A stretch of DNA of 64,000 nucleotides from UBA1756 sp045130235. Lineage in GTDB: Bacteria; Bacteroidota; Bacteroidia; Bacteroidales; WCHB1-69. Below are positions 38,271 to 47,181 of this stretch, piece after piece. Both the position numbers and the translations under genes were made by a program. The stretch's first letter is position 1. Each line of letters opens with the position of its first letter. The stretch is taken from assembly GCA_045130235.1 (NCBI GenBank), contig JBGUPJ010000048.1, positions 124,001-188,000 on the forward strand, given 5' to 3'. Under the pieces are notes generated by a model, which saw only the letters and a program-made list of their open reading frames with translations, did no database searches and had not been told where the DNA came from.

Positions 38271-38900
38271 ATGTCAGGATTAATAGGAAAAAAAATTGGA
38301 ATGACTAGCATCTACGATGCCTCCGGCAAGTGTGTGCCGTGCACAGTGATAGAGGCTGGTCCTTGCGTCGTAACGCAAGTCAAGACCGTCGAGAAGGACG
38401 GTTACAGTGCTATCCAATTGGGATACGACGAGAGAAAAGAGAAGAACACCCCCAAGCCTTTGAAGGGTCATTTCGCCAAGGCGAACACCACGCCGAAGAA
38501 AATCGTGCGCGAGTTCACACGTTTCGAGGAAGGCCACAAGAAGAGCTTTGGTGAGGTGCTGGATGTCACCGTCTTCGAGGAAGGCGAGTTCGTGGATGTC
38601 AGCGGCCTCTCAAAAGGTAAAGGTTTCCAGGGCGTTGTGAAACGTCACGGATTCGGTGGTGTCGGCGATGCTACGCACGGTCAGCACAACCGTCTGAGAG
38701 CCCCCGGTTCCATGGGTGCATCCTCATACCCGTCAAGAGTTCTCCCCGGCATGCGTATGGCAGGCCAGACCGGTCACGCTAAGGTGAAGGTCGCCAACCT
38801 CCGTATCCTCAAAGTCGTGAAGGAGAAAAATATGCTTGTAGTTAAAGGTTCTGTTCCGGGACCCAATGGTTCATATTTAATTATTGAAAGATGGAGTTAA
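38271..38900 (+). CDS. rplC: Ribosomal protein L3
   Basis: A 209-residue protein of the large subunit, needed early in 50S assembly. MSGLIGKKIGMTSIYD, FQGVVKRHGFGG and the central THGQHNRLRAPGSMGASSYPSRV loop that reaches the peptidyl-transferase centre are all present. It is the first gene of this five-gene operon. In most bacteria rpsJ (S10) comes immediately before it; here there is only the promoter and leader, then an unrelated minus-strand gene. It overlaps rplD by 10 bases. Confidence 0.98.
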   Translation: MSGLIGKKIGMTSIYDASGKCVPCTVIEAGPCVVTQVKTVEKDGYSAIQLGYDERKEKNTPKPLKGHFAKANTTPKKIVREFTRFEEGHKKSFGEVLDVTVFEEGEFVDVSGLSKGKGFQGVVKRHGFGGVGDATHGQHNRLRAPGSMGASSYPSRVLPGMRMAGQTGHAKVKVANLRILKVVKEKNMLVVKGSVPGPNGSYLIIERWS

Positions 38901-39520
38901 AAGTTTATAAAATCGACGGCAGTGAGACTGCCAAAACGGTCACATTAGACGACAGAATCTTTAATGTTGAACCGAACGACCACGCAATCTGGTTGGATGT
39001 CAAGAACATCATGGCCAACAAGCGTCAGGGAACCCACAACACGCTTGACAGAGCCACCGTTTCGGGTAGTACCCGCAAGTTGAAACGTCAGAAAGGTACT
39101 GGCGGCGCACGTGCCGGCGGTATCAAGTCTCCCACCATCCGTGGCGGTGCCACCGCTTTCGGTCCTCATCCGAGAGACTATAGCTTCAAGCTGAACAAGA
39201 AAGTAAAACGCCTCGCCCGCTTCTCCGCCTTCACCTACAAGGCAAAAGAGAACAAGATCACGGTCGTTGAGGATTTCGCATTCGACGCTCCCAAGACCAA
39301 GGCCTTCGTCAATATCCTCAAGAGTTTCAACCTCCAGGATGCCAAGACTTTGACCCTCGTCAACAGCAGCAATACCAATGTTTACCTCTCCAGCCGCAAC
39401 TTGCAGCGTGCAAAAGTGATGAGAGCTTCTGACGCCAACACCTACGATGTGCTCAACGCCACCAACCTCATCATCTGCGAGAACAGCATTGCCGATCTCA
39501 ACAAAATGCTCGGCGAATAA
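38891..39520 (+). CDS. rplD: Ribosomal protein L4
   Basis: A 209-residue large-subunit protein lining the exit tunnel. The tunnel loop GTGGARAGGIKSPTIRGG and the preceding TRKLKRQKG are present. In some bacteria L4 also represses its own operon. It overlaps rplC by 10 bases, so translation is probably coupled. Confidence 0.98.
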   Translation: MELKVYKIDGSETAKTVTLDDRIFNVEPNDHAIWLDVKNIMANKRQGTHNTLDRATVSGSTRKLKRQKGTGGARAGGIKSPTIRGGATAFGPHPRDYSFKLNKKVKRLARFSAFTYKAKENKITVVEDFAFDAPKTKAFVNILKSFNLQDAKTLTLVNSSNTNVYLSSRNLQRAKVMRASDANTYDVLNATNLIICENSIADLNKMLGE

Positions 39521-39546
39521 TTCATTAACATCAAAATTTAGAAACA

Positions 39547-39837
39547 ATGAGCGTATTAATAAAACCCATCATCAGCGAGAAACGTACGGCTGAGGCTGAG
39601 AAGTTCAACCGCTACGGTTTCATTGTGGAAAGATCGGCAACCAAGACCCAGATCAAACACGATGTGGAAGCCATCTACGGCGTGAAAGTCGTGAGAGTGA
39701 ACACCATGGTACAGCGCGGTAAGGATGCTTCCCGCTACACCAAGGCCGGCATGATCGAAGGTCAGAAGTCCACCTTAAAGAAAGCCACCGTCTTCCTTTC
39801 GAAAGACGACAGAATTGATTTTTACAGCAATATTTAA
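39547..39837 (+). CDS. rplW: Ribosomal protein L23
   Basis: A 96-residue protein at the exit-tunnel rim, where trigger factor and SRP dock. ILIKP-type start, IISEKRTAEAEKFNRYGFIV and the YGVKVVRVNTMVQ strand are standard. Confidence 0.98.
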   Translation: MSVLIKPIISEKRTAEAEKFNRYGFIVERSATKTQIKHDVEAIYGVKVVRVNTMVQRGKDASRYTKAGMIEGQKSTLKKATVFLSKDDRIDFYSNI

Positions 39838-39843
39838 TGAGAT

Positions 39844-40668
39844 ATGGCATTAAGAAAATTTAAACCAGTAACTCCGGGGCAGCGCTTCAAACAGATCAGC
39901 GCTTATGATGACATTACCACTGATAAACCGGAAAAAAGTTTATTGTGCCCCAGACCCAGCACGGGTGGTAGAAATAATAGTGGTAAGATGACGATGCGGA
40001 ACCGCGGCGGCGGTCACAAGAAGATGCTTCGTATCATTGACTTCAGAAGAGACAAGGACAACATTCCGGCAACCGTGCACTCCATCGAGTACGATCCGAA
40101 CCGTTCGGCACGTATCGCCCTGCTTTTCTACGCAGACGGCGAGAAACGCTACATCGTGGCTCCCCACGGTCTGAAGGTTGGTCAGGTGATCGTTTCCGGC
40201 TCGGGCGTCAGCCCCGACCTCGGCAACTGCCTGCCCCTCGGCGAGATCCCGCTCGGTACTGAAATTCACAACATCGAGATGAACCCCGGTCAGGGTGGTA
40301 AGATGGTGCGCAGCGCTGGTGCTCACGCCCAGCTGATGTCACGCGAAGGCAAGTACGCCGTCATCCGCATGCCCTCCGGCGAAACCCGTATGGTTCTCTG
40401 CGCATGCCGCGCTACCGTTGGTATCGTTTCCAACATCGACCACAGCCTCGAAGTCTCCGGTAAGGCCGGTAGAAGCCGCTGGTTAGGTTGGCGTCCGCGC
40501 GTCCGTGGTGTGGTTATGAACCCGGTCGATCACCCGATGGGTGGTGGTGAAGGTCGTGCATCCGGCGGTCACCCGCGCTCACGCAAGGGCTTACCGGCTA
40601 AGGGCTACAAGACCAGACATCCGAAGAAGAATTCGAATAAGTACATCATTGAAAGAAGAAAAAAATAA
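39844..40668 (+). CDS. rplB: Ribosomal protein L2
   Basis: A 274-residue protein essential for peptidyl-transferase activity and subunit joining. GGRNNSGKMTMRNRGGGHKK near residue 40 and the C-terminal GVVMNPVDHPMGGGEGRASGG, with the conserved active-centre-proximal His, are intact. It lies six bases after rplW. Confidence 0.98.
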   Translation: MALRKFKPVTPGQRFKQISAYDDITTDKPEKSLLCPRPSTGGRNNSGKMTMRNRGGGHKKMLRIIDFRRDKDNIPATVHSIEYDPNRSARIALLFYADGEKRYIVAPHGLKVGQVIVSGSGVSPDLGNCLPLGEIPLGTEIHNIEMNPGQGGKMVRSAGAHAQLMSREGKYAVIRMPSGETRMVLCACRATVGIVSNIDHSLEVSGKAGRSRWLGWRPRVRGVVMNPVDHPMGGGEGRASGGHPRSRKGLPAKGYKTRHPKKNSNKYIIERRKK

Positions 40669-40685
40669 TTTAAAGGGATAACACT

Positions 40686-40964
40686 ATGAGTCGTTCATTA
40701 AAAAAAGGACCGTTTATTCACTATAAACTGGAACAGAGAGTGCTCGAAGCGCAAGCCTCCGGCAAAAAGACCACCATCAAAACCTGGTCACGCGCTTCCA
40801 TGATTTCCCCCGACTTCGTCGGCCTCACCATCGCCGTTCACAACGGCAACAAATTCATCCCCGTTTACGTTACCGAAAATATGATCGGTCACCGTCTGGG
40901 TGAATTCTCCCCGACCCGCATCTTCCGCGGTCATGCAGGCCAGAAGGACAAAGGTAAGAAATAA
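40686..40964 (+). CDS. rpsS: Ribosomal protein S19
   Basis: A 92-residue small-subunit head protein. MSRSLKKGPFIHYKL, TWSRASMISPDFVG and HRLGEFSPTRIFRGHAG are standard. It is the last gene here and is followed by a strong terminator at 41001; the usual next genes (rplV, rpsC, rplP and onward) are absent. Confidence 0.98.
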   Translation: MSRSLKKGPFIHYKLEQRVLEAQASGKKTTIKTWSRASMISPDFVGLTIAVHNGNKFIPVYVTENMIGHRLGEFSPTRIFRGHAGQKDKGKK

Positions 40965-41000
40965 TTTTTTCTTCGATTACACACTTCAGTACATACTCAA

Positions 41001-41028
41001 AGCGGCTGCCATAGACAGCCGCTTTTTT
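41001..41028 (+). terminator. Intrinsic terminator after rpsS
   Basis: AGCGGCTG (41001-41008) pairs with CAGCCGCT (41016-41023), followed by TTTTT. It closes the ribosomal operon early and overlaps the end of dusB on the other strand. Confidence 0.9.
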
Positions 41029-41977
41029 ATTTCAGTATCGCCTCGCACTCCGCAACCGTGAGGGCGAGCATCAGCCTCACCTTCTTCTCCTTGAAGTTGG
41101 GAATGCCCTTGAAATAGCCGGCATAGTGACGGCGCATCTCCAATACTGCAGTACGTTCGCCTTTGACCTCCACCGCCCCGCGTAAGTGTTCCATACAGGT
41201 GCTCACCCGTTCCTCGTAAGTGGGTAGGGGAGTAGCGATGCCGGCGAAATGATTTTTTATCTCCTTGAAAACAAACGGATTGCCGATAGCCGCCCGCCCT
41301 ACCATCACACCATCAACCCCGTAACGGTCGCGGTATTCTGCCGCCTTCGCCCCGCTGTCGATGTCGCCGTTGCCCACAATGGGGATGGAGATGCGCGGGT
41401 TGTTCTTTACCTCCCCGATGAGAGTCCAGTCGGCGGCTCCGCTGTACATCTGCGAGCGCGTGCGGCCGTGTATCGACAACATCTGCACGCCTACATCTTG
41501 CAGCATCTCAGCCACCTGCACGATGGGCCGGTTGCCCTCCTCCCAGCCGAGGCGTGTCTTGACGGATACGGGCAGACTTACAGCCTTCACCACCGACTTG
41601 GTGAGCCGTATCATCTTGGGGATGTCTTTCAGAATGGCCGCACCGGCCCCCTTCGCCACCACCTTTTTCACGGGACAGCCCCAGTTGATGTCGATGAAGT
41701 CGGGCTGCTCCGCCGCCGCAATTTCGGCCGCTTTCCGCAGCGAATCCTCATCATGTCCGAAAATCTGAATGCCGAACGGGCGTTCGCTGTCCGAAAACTG
41801 TATCTTCTTGCGGCTCTTCTCCACCTCGCGGATCAAGGCCTCCGAGGAGACAAACTCCGAGATGAGCACATCGGCGCCAAAGGCCTTGCACAGCCGGCGG
41901 AACGACGCGTCGGTCACCTCCTCCATCGGGGCGAGGAAAACAGGGAATTCAGTGGTCGGAAAGGGGAATTTTGCCAT
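41027..41977 (-). CDS. dusB: tRNA-dihydrouridine synthase
   Basis: A 316-residue FMN enzyme reducing specific uridines in tRNA. LAPMEEVTDASFRRLC, the catalytic Cys in FIDINWGCPVKKV, and LSIHGRTRSQMYSGAADW are the Dus signature segments. VGNGDIDSG and VDGVMVGRAAIGNPFVF complete the FMN-binding barrel. DusB is the usual call for this clade, but the Dus subtype is not proven by sequence alone. It reads towards the ribosomal operon (convergent). Confidence 0.9.
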   Translation of the reverse strand: MAKFPFPTTEFPVFLAPMEEVTDASFRRLCKAFGADVLISEFVSSEALIREVEKSRKKIQFSDSERPFGIQIFGHDEDSLRKAAEIAAAEQPDFIDINWGCPVKKVVAKGAGAAILKDIPKMIRLTKSVVKAVSLPVSVKTRLGWEEGNRPIVQVAEMLQDVGVQMLSIHGRTRSQMYSGAADWTLIGEVKNNPRISIPIVGNGDIDSGAKAAEYRDRYGVDGVMVGRAAIGNPFVFKEIKNHFAGIATPLPTYEERVSTCMEHLRGAVEVKGERTAVLEMRRHYAGYFKGIPNFKEKKVRLMLALTVAECEAILK

Positions 41978-41990
41978 AAAGAAAAAATAA

Positions 41991-42016
41991 TAGGGACGCA
42001 GTTGCCCACGCCCCTA
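41991..42016. repeat. Imperfect REP-like palindrome
   Basis: TAGGGACG ... CGCCCCTA with a 10-base centre. It resembles the perfect 28-base palindrome at 55805-55832 (GTAGGGGCG...CGCCCCTAC). Confidence 0.5.
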
Positions 42017-42037
42017 CCATTTGTGTAATAATCAATA

Positions 42038-42610
42038 TTAAGCCTCTTCGGTCGGAGCCTCTTCCACATTTCTGGTGGAGAGAACTGCGGTCACAACGGC
42101 GTTCGGATTCTCAACGAAAGTGATGTTGTCGATTTTCAAATCGTTGACCTTGACGGAGTTGTCGATGTCGAGACCAGAGATGTCAACGGGAATGAATTCC
42201 GGGATGTCGTTCAGCAGACCGCGAACTTTGAGTTTGCGAACTTTCTTCACGAGTTTACCACCACGGAGCACACCGGGAGAGGTACCCATGATCTTGATGG
42301 GCAGACCGATGGTGATCGGCTTGCCGTCCACTACTTCGAGGAAGTCCACGTGGAGCAGCTCATCGGTGATGGGATGATACTGGCTGGCCTGGAGAATGGC
42401 GGGAATCTCTTTGCCATCGAGGCTGATGATAGCGTAACGGACTTCGGGAGTGTAGATCAAGTTAGCGAACTGCTTTTTATCAACGACAAACTGGTACTGT
42501 TTTTCACCGCCGTAAAGCACGCACGGCACCAGACCGTTCTTACGTTGTTCTTTTGCGTCTCTTTTCCCTACGTTCTCTCTGGGAGAACCGCTAATAGATA
42601 CTGATTTCAT
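42038..42610 (-). CDS. rplY: Ribosomal protein L25 (Ctc/TL5 type)
   Basis: A 190-residue protein that binds 5S rRNA. The N-terminal L25 domain has SGSPRENVGKRDAKEQRKNGLVPCVLYG. The C-terminal TL5-like beta domain has HVDFLEVVDGKPITIGLPI and GLLNDIPEFIPVDIS. The two-domain form is the usual one in Bacteroidota. It lies downstream of the EF-G2-like gene, separated by a terminator hairpin. Confidence 0.95.
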   Translation of the reverse strand: MKSVSISGSPRENVGKRDAKEQRKNGLVPCVLYGGEKQYQFVVDKKQFANLIYTPEVRYAIISLDGKEIPAILQASQYHPITDELLHVDFLEVVDGKPITIGLPIKIMGTSPGVLRGGKLVKKVRKLKVRGLLNDIPEFIPVDISGLDIDNSVKVNDLKIDNITFVENPNAVVTAVLSTRNVEEAPTEEA

Positions 42611-42646
42611 TTTTAAATAATTTTGTGAATAATAAATAATTTTGAA

Positions 42647-42677
42647 GATAGGAGCCGGAGGTTGTCCAGCTCCTATC
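42647..42677 (-). terminator. Terminator after the EF-G2-like gene
   Basis: GATAGGAGC (42647-42655) pairs with GCTCCTATC (42669-42677). On the minus strand the hairpin lies 17 bases past the EF-G2 stop. The T-run is weak, so read-through into rplY is possible. Confidence 0.55.
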
Positions 42678-42693
42678 GAAATTTCTGTAAAGA

Positions 42694-44823
42694 CTACTCT
42701 TCGTCCTTGTTTTCCTCTTCGTACTTCTGGATGACGGCTGCCTGAACATCAGCAGGAACTTGCTGGTATTCAGCAAACTTCATCTCGTAGGAAGCACGAC
42801 CAGAGGTGATGGAGCTCAGAGTGGTGGAATATTTGTTCATCTCGGCGAGCGGAACTTTGGCGCGGATGGTCTGGAACTCGCCTTCGCTGTCCATACCCAT
42901 CACCACACCGCGGCGACCCTGGAGGTCGGTCATCACATCACCCATTCTGTCGGAGGGAACGAAAACTTCCACATCGTAGATGGGTTCGAGGATCTTCGGA
43001 TTGGCTTTTTTGAAAGCGTCCTTGAAGGCGTTACGACCAGCCAACTTAAATGCCAACTCGTTGGAGTCAACGGGGTGCATTTTACCGTCGTAGATGTTCA
43101 CCACGATATCGCGGGCGTAAGAACCGGTCAGCGGGCCTTCCTCCATCTTCTCCATGATACCCTTGAGGATAGCGGGCATGAAGCGTGCGTCGATGGCACC
43201 ACCCACGATACAGTTGTTGTAGATGAGCTTGCCGCCCCACGGCAGATCGTAGCTCTGGGTGTCGCGGATGGGGTATTTGGTCTGGTTCGGCATACCATCG
43301 AAATAAGGCTCGATGAGCATGTGAACTTCACCGAACTGGCCGGAACCACCAGACTGTTTCTTGTGGCGGTACATAGCCTCAGCCGACTTGGTGATGGTTT
43401 CGCGATACGGGATCTTGGGAGCGTAGTATTCGATTTCAATCTTGTTGAGCTTCTCAATCATCCATTTGACGATGTTGAGCTGCTGCTCGCCCTGACCGGA
43501 GATGATGGTCTGCTTGAGCTCTTTCGACTGTTCCATGAGGAAGGTGAGGTCGCTCTTGCGGAGGCTGTTGAGTACGGCACCGAGTTTCTCTTCGTCGGAG
43601 CTGTTCTTGGCGCGCACGGCGGTACGGAACTTCGGATCCGGATAAGCGGTCTTTTCAATTTGCATGTCGCCGCTCTTCACGAGGGTCTGGGAAGCACCGG
43701 TGCCTTTCAGCTTGATGGTGGCGACGATATCGCCAGCGCAAGCCTTCTCCACGTTTTCACGTTTCTGGCCGGCGAAGCAGAGAATCTGGGATACTCTCTC
43801 CTTGGTGGAGGTGTTGGTGTTGAGAAGGTCCATAGCTTCGGTCATCTCGCCGGAGCAGATCTTCATATAAGCCACATCGCCGAGGTGCTGCTCAACGGCA
43901 GTCTTCCAAACGTAAGCGATGGTGTTGCCGGTGGAGTCGCAAGCCACGTCTTCGCCGTTGGTGTTCTTGATGGGAAGTGCTTCGGCGGGGGTGGGGCAGT
44001 TACCCTTGATGATCTGCATCATGCGGTCCACGCCCTGGTCGGCCTTGGCGGAGATGCAGAGCACCGGGAAGGTGCCGCGGTTGATAACACCCAGCTTGAG
44101 GCCGCGCATCATCTCCTCTTCTGAAAGAGTACCCTCTTCGAAGAATTTGTCCATGAGTTTCTCATCGTTCTCAGCAGCTGCCTCGATGAGGGCGGCGTGC
44201 ATCTCCTCGGCTTTGTCAGCTTCGGAAGCGGGAATTTCTTCCACAATCATCTTACCGCCGCCAGCGGGGAATTTGAGGAGTTTCTTGGAGAGAAGGTCGA
44301 TGACGGAGTCGAAGCCGACGCCGGCATTGACGGGGTACTGCAACGGGAGCACGCTGCCGCCGAAGTTGTGCTTCAGCTCGCGGAGGGTCTCGTCGAAGTT
44401 GGCTTTCTCATGGTCGAGCTGGTTGACGACGAAGACGACGGGTTTGTGCATCTTCTTGGTCCAGCGCCACTGTGACTCTGCGCCAACATCCACACCGTTC
44501 TGGGCGTTGATGACCATGACAGCGGTATCAGCCACTCTCAAGGCACCGATCACTTCGCCCACAAAATCGTCGAAGCCGGGGCAGTCAATCATGTTGAACT
44601 TGGTGTTCTCAAATTCACTGTACAGCACGGAGGACTGGATGGACTGCTGTCTTTCCAGCTCTACTTCGCGATAGTCGGAGAGGGTGTTCTTGTCTTCAAC
44701 GGTTCCGCGACGGCTGATGACGCCACCGTGGAAGGCCATCGTCTCAGCGAGGGTGGTTTTTCCAGTACGGTTACCACCGATAAGGGCGATGTTTCGGATG
44801 TCTTGTGTCTGATAAACTTTCAT
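42694..44823 (-). CDS. EF-G-like translation factor (EF-G2 type) with altered G motifs
   Basis: A 709-residue homologue of elongation factor G covering all five domains. The P-loop (GGNRTGKTT, residues 16-24) is intact. The G2 region has ERQQSIQSS in place of the usual RGITI form. G3 reads DCPGFDDF (80-87) where canonical EF-G has DTPGHVDF, so Phe84 replaces the histidine that activates the hydrolytic water. G4 is NQLD, not NKxD. A Bacteroides EF-G paralogue, EF-G2, has been reported to work in translation without GTPase activity; this is probably the same type. The canonical fusA is not in the window. A minus-strand TAATTTTG at 44887-44880 is a likely promoter. Confidence 0.88.
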   Translation of the reverse strand: MKVYQTQDIRNIALIGGNRTGKTTLAETMAFHGGVISRRGTVEDKNTLSDYREVELERQQSIQSSVLYSEFENTKFNMIDCPGFDDFVGEVIGALRVADTAVMVINAQNGVDVGAESQWRWTKKMHKPVVFVVNQLDHEKANFDETLRELKHNFGGSVLPLQYPVNAGVGFDSVIDLLSKKLLKFPAGGGKMIVEEIPASEADKAEEMHAALIEAAAENDEKLMDKFFEEGTLSEEEMMRGLKLGVINRGTFPVLCISAKADQGVDRMMQIIKGNCPTPAEALPIKNTNGEDVACDSTGNTIAYVWKTAVEQHLGDVAYMKICSGEMTEAMDLLNTNTSTKERVSQILCFAGQKRENVEKACAGDIVATIKLKGTGASQTLVKSGDMQIEKTAYPDPKFRTAVRAKNSSDEEKLGAVLNSLRKSDLTFLMEQSKELKQTIISGQGEQQLNIVKWMIEKLNKIEIEYYAPKIPYRETITKSAEAMYRHKKQSGGSGQFGEVHMLIEPYFDGMPNQTKYPIRDTQSYDLPWGGKLIYNNCIVGGAIDARFMPAILKGIMEKMEEGPLTGSYARDIVVNIYDGKMHPVDSNELAFKLAGRNAFKDAFKKANPKILEPIYDVEVFVPSDRMGDVMTDLQGRRGVVMGMDSEGEFQTIRAKVPLAEMNKYSTTLSSITSGRASYEMKFAEYQQVPADVQAAVIQKYEEENKDEE

Positions 44824-44958
44824 TGTTTTAGCTTAATTATTTGATTATTACTACTTTGTTGATTTTACATAAAAGTTTGCAAAATTACACATTTTTTTTC
44901 ACATGGCAATGTGAATAAAGTAAAATAATCAAGAAAAGATGAAGAGCCGTTTCAACCC

Positions 44959-46134
44959 TTACCGGTCTTCAAAAAACTGGCGCACGCGGTTGAAGAAACT
45001 CTTGTCTTTTTTGGTGGGTTTGGGGATGAAATTCTCGGCCCCGTTCATCTGTTCGATGAGCTGGCGTTCCTCCTTGGTGAGTTTGGTCGGGGTCCACACG
45101 TTGACGTTGACGATGAGGTCGCCGACGCGCCGGCTGTTGACTTCCGGCAGGCCCTTCCCTTGCAGACGCAGCACGCTGCCGCTCTGGGTGCCGGGGGCAA
45201 TCTTCACCTTGGCTTTGCCTTTCACCAGAGGGATCTCTACTTCCGCGCCGAGCGCGGCCTGCGGGAATGAGATGTAGTAGTTGATATACAGGTTGTTGCC
45301 ATCTCTCTCGAAGGTGGAATTCTCCTCTTCCTGTATCACCACGATGAGGTCGCCGGGGATGCCGCCGTTGGGCGCCGCGTTGCCCTTGCCGCGCTCGCGG
45401 ATCTGCATGCCGTCCTGCACACCGGCGGGGATGTTGATGGTGACCACCTCCTCGCCCTTCACGGTGCCTTCACCATGACAGGTGGGACATTTGTCTTTGA
45501 TGACCTGTCCTGTTCCGTGACAGGCATTGCAGGGCATTACTTGCTGCATGACGCCGAACATGGTGCGCTGCTGGTGAACCACCTGGCCGCGTCCCTGACA
45601 GGTGGGGCAGGTCACGATGGAGGATTTGTCTTTCGCGCCGGTGCCGCCGCAGGCAGTACAAGTCACCTGTTTGGGGATTTTTAGCGTTTTGGTACACCCT
45701 TCAGCAATCTCTTCTAATTTGAGTTTCAGGCGAATACGGATGTCGCTGCCGCGGCGTACTGCCTTCTGCTGACCGCCGCCAAAACCGCTGAAACCGCCGC
45801 TGAAACCGCCGCGGAAGCCGCCTCCCAAAAAGTCGCCGAAGATGCTGCCGAAATGCTCGAAGATGCTGTTGAGGTCGCTGGCGTCGAAACCGCCCGATGA
45901 GGCTGCCCCACGCAGCCCTTCGTGTCCAAACTGGTCGTAACGGGCCTTCTTGTCGGGATTGCTCAGCACATCGTAAGCCTCCGCCGCCTCCTTGAACTTC
46001 TCTTCCGCCTCCTTGTCGCCTGGGTTGCGGTCAGGGTGGTATTGCATCGCCTTTTTCCGATATGCCTTCTTTATCTCTTCTGGGGTCGAATTTTTATTCA
46101 CCCCTAATACTTCATAATAATCACGTTTTTCCAT
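44959..46134 (-). CDS. dnaJ: Chaperone DnaJ
   Basis: A 391-residue Hsp40 that delivers substrates to DnaK and stimulates its ATPase. The J domain has YHPDRNPGDKEAEEKF with the HPD triad, followed by a Gly/Phe-rich linker (GGGFRGGFSGGFSGFGGG). The zinc domain has all four CxxCxGxG motifs (CTACGGTG, CPTCQGRG, CNACHGTG, CPTCHGEG). The start at 46134 (MEKRDYYEVLG) is the family standard. Downstream of grpE, but separated by a repeat-rich 167-base gap. dnaK is not in the window. Confidence 0.96.
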   Translation of the reverse strand: MEKRDYYEVLGVNKNSTPEEIKKAYRKKAMQYHPDRNPGDKEAEEKFKEAAEAYDVLSNPDKKARYDQFGHEGLRGAASSGGFDASDLNSIFEHFGSIFGDFLGGGFRGGFSGGFSGFGGGQQKAVRRGSDIRIRLKLKLEEIAEGCTKTLKIPKQVTCTACGGTGAKDKSSIVTCPTCQGRGQVVHQQRTMFGVMQQVMPCNACHGTGQVIKDKCPTCHGEGTVKGEEVVTINIPAGVQDGMQIRERGKGNAAPNGGIPGDLIVVIQEEENSTFERDGNNLYINYYISFPQAALGAEVEIPLVKGKAKVKIAPGTQSGSVLRLQGKGLPEVNSRRVGDLIVNVNVWTPTKLTKEERQLIEQMNGAENFIPKPTKKDKSFFNRVRQFFEDR

Positions 46135-46191
46135 GTATGATAATGCCTCCTCTTTTGTGAGACGGGGAATGTACCGTCTTTGTTTTTTTTT

Positions 46192-46300
46192 GAGACAATG
46201 CATGCATTGTCTCTACTTATTCTTAACTTTTTAAACTTTTAACTCCCAACTTTCAACTTTCAAATCTCAACTCTCAACTTTCAACTTTCAACTCTCAACT
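46192..46300. repeat. Palindrome and C/T-rich oligomer tract between grpE and dnaJ
   Basis: A perfect 22-base palindrome (46192-46213, GAGACAATGCA with its mirror) is followed from 46222 by about 80 bases of repeated CAACTTTCAACTCTCAA units. Read on the minus strand these are the TTGAGAGTTGAAAGTTGA oligomers seen elsewhere. The longest such tract in the window. Confidence 0.75.
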
Positions 46301-46301
46301 C

Positions 46302-46979
46302 TCACTGTCCTACCACCACTTTGGCGTAGCGAATCACCTTGTCTTTGATTTTGTAACCCTTTTCGGTCACATCAATCACCTTGCCCTTCTCCTCTTCGTT
46401 GGAAGCAGGGAAATGGGTGACCGCCTCATGCAGGTCGGTGTCGAACACTTCGCCTTTAGCCTCAATCTCGGTGACATCAAAATGTTTAAGAAGATTAGTT
46501 AATTTGTTGTAAATCAAATTGAAACCATCTTTCATTACTTCGGCATCGGTCAGATTTTCGTTGGCCTTGATGGCGCGTTCGAAGTCGTCGATGATGGGGA
46601 GGAGGCTCACAATCACCTTCTCTGAGGCGGTGGCCATGAGGTCCAGTTTTTCCTTGTTAGTACGTTTTTTATAGTTGTCGAATTCAGAATAAAGCAGCAA
46701 GAATTTGTTGTTTAATTCAGCTTTCTGTTTGTCGAGAGCCTCATATTTTTCAGTGAGTTCCGCCAGTTGTTTCTTCAGTGCTTCTTCTTTTTTATTTTTT
46801 CTTCCAAAAATGGATTTTTTTTCTTCCTCTTTGTCATTCTTTTCCTCCTCTTGAGGTGCTTTTTCTTGCTCATTTTCACAAAAAGATGCCTCTTCGGGTG
46901 ACAAATTGTCAGTTTTCTGACCCTTTAAAGGATCGTTTTCAGCATCCAGATTTTCGGGATTGATTTTTTCTTCTTTCAT
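46302..46979 (-). CDS. grpE: Nucleotide exchange factor GrpE
   Basis: A 225-residue DnaK co-chaperone. An unusually charged N-terminus (about 1-65, Glu/Lys-rich) leads into the long coiled coil (about 65-135). The C-terminal beta wing has VMKDGFNLIYNKLTNLLKHFDVTEIEAKGEVFD and ends YKIKDKVIRYAKVVVGQ, the usual ending. It lies upstream of dnaJ, a normal pairing. Confidence 0.95.
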   Translation of the reverse strand: MKEEKINPENLDAENDPLKGQKTDNLSPEEASFCENEQEKAPQEEEKNDKEEEKKSIFGRKNKKEEALKKQLAELTEKYEALDKQKAELNNKFLLLYSEFDNYKKRTNKEKLDLMATASEKVIVSLLPIIDDFERAIKANENLTDAEVMKDGFNLIYNKLTNLLKHFDVTEIEAKGEVFDTDLHEAVTHFPASNEEEKGKVIDVTEKGYKIKDKVIRYAKVVVGQ

Positions 46980-47181
46980 AATATTTTAATTTTTAATCAT
47001 TTACAATAACTAATGCTGACTTGTTGTTGCAAGCCGTTATTAACTATGCAAAAAGTTTGCCAAACTGAATGGCTGACAAAACGGCAGGATTTGCGCTAGT
47101 GGGATGGCGAAAGGATAAGATGTGGGGACTGGCAATATTTTTAAAGAGGGAGCGTTAAGGATATCGTCATCAATTCAGGTA

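Noticed and set aside
42760..44124. A 454-codon plus-strand frame opposite the EF-G2-like gene
   Set aside because: Antisense to a conserved GTPase; composition and lack of motifs show it is not coding.
46222..46300. Possible CRISPR array
   Set aside because: The units are short, directly adjacent and without unique spacers, and no cas gene is near. It is a simple oligomer tract.
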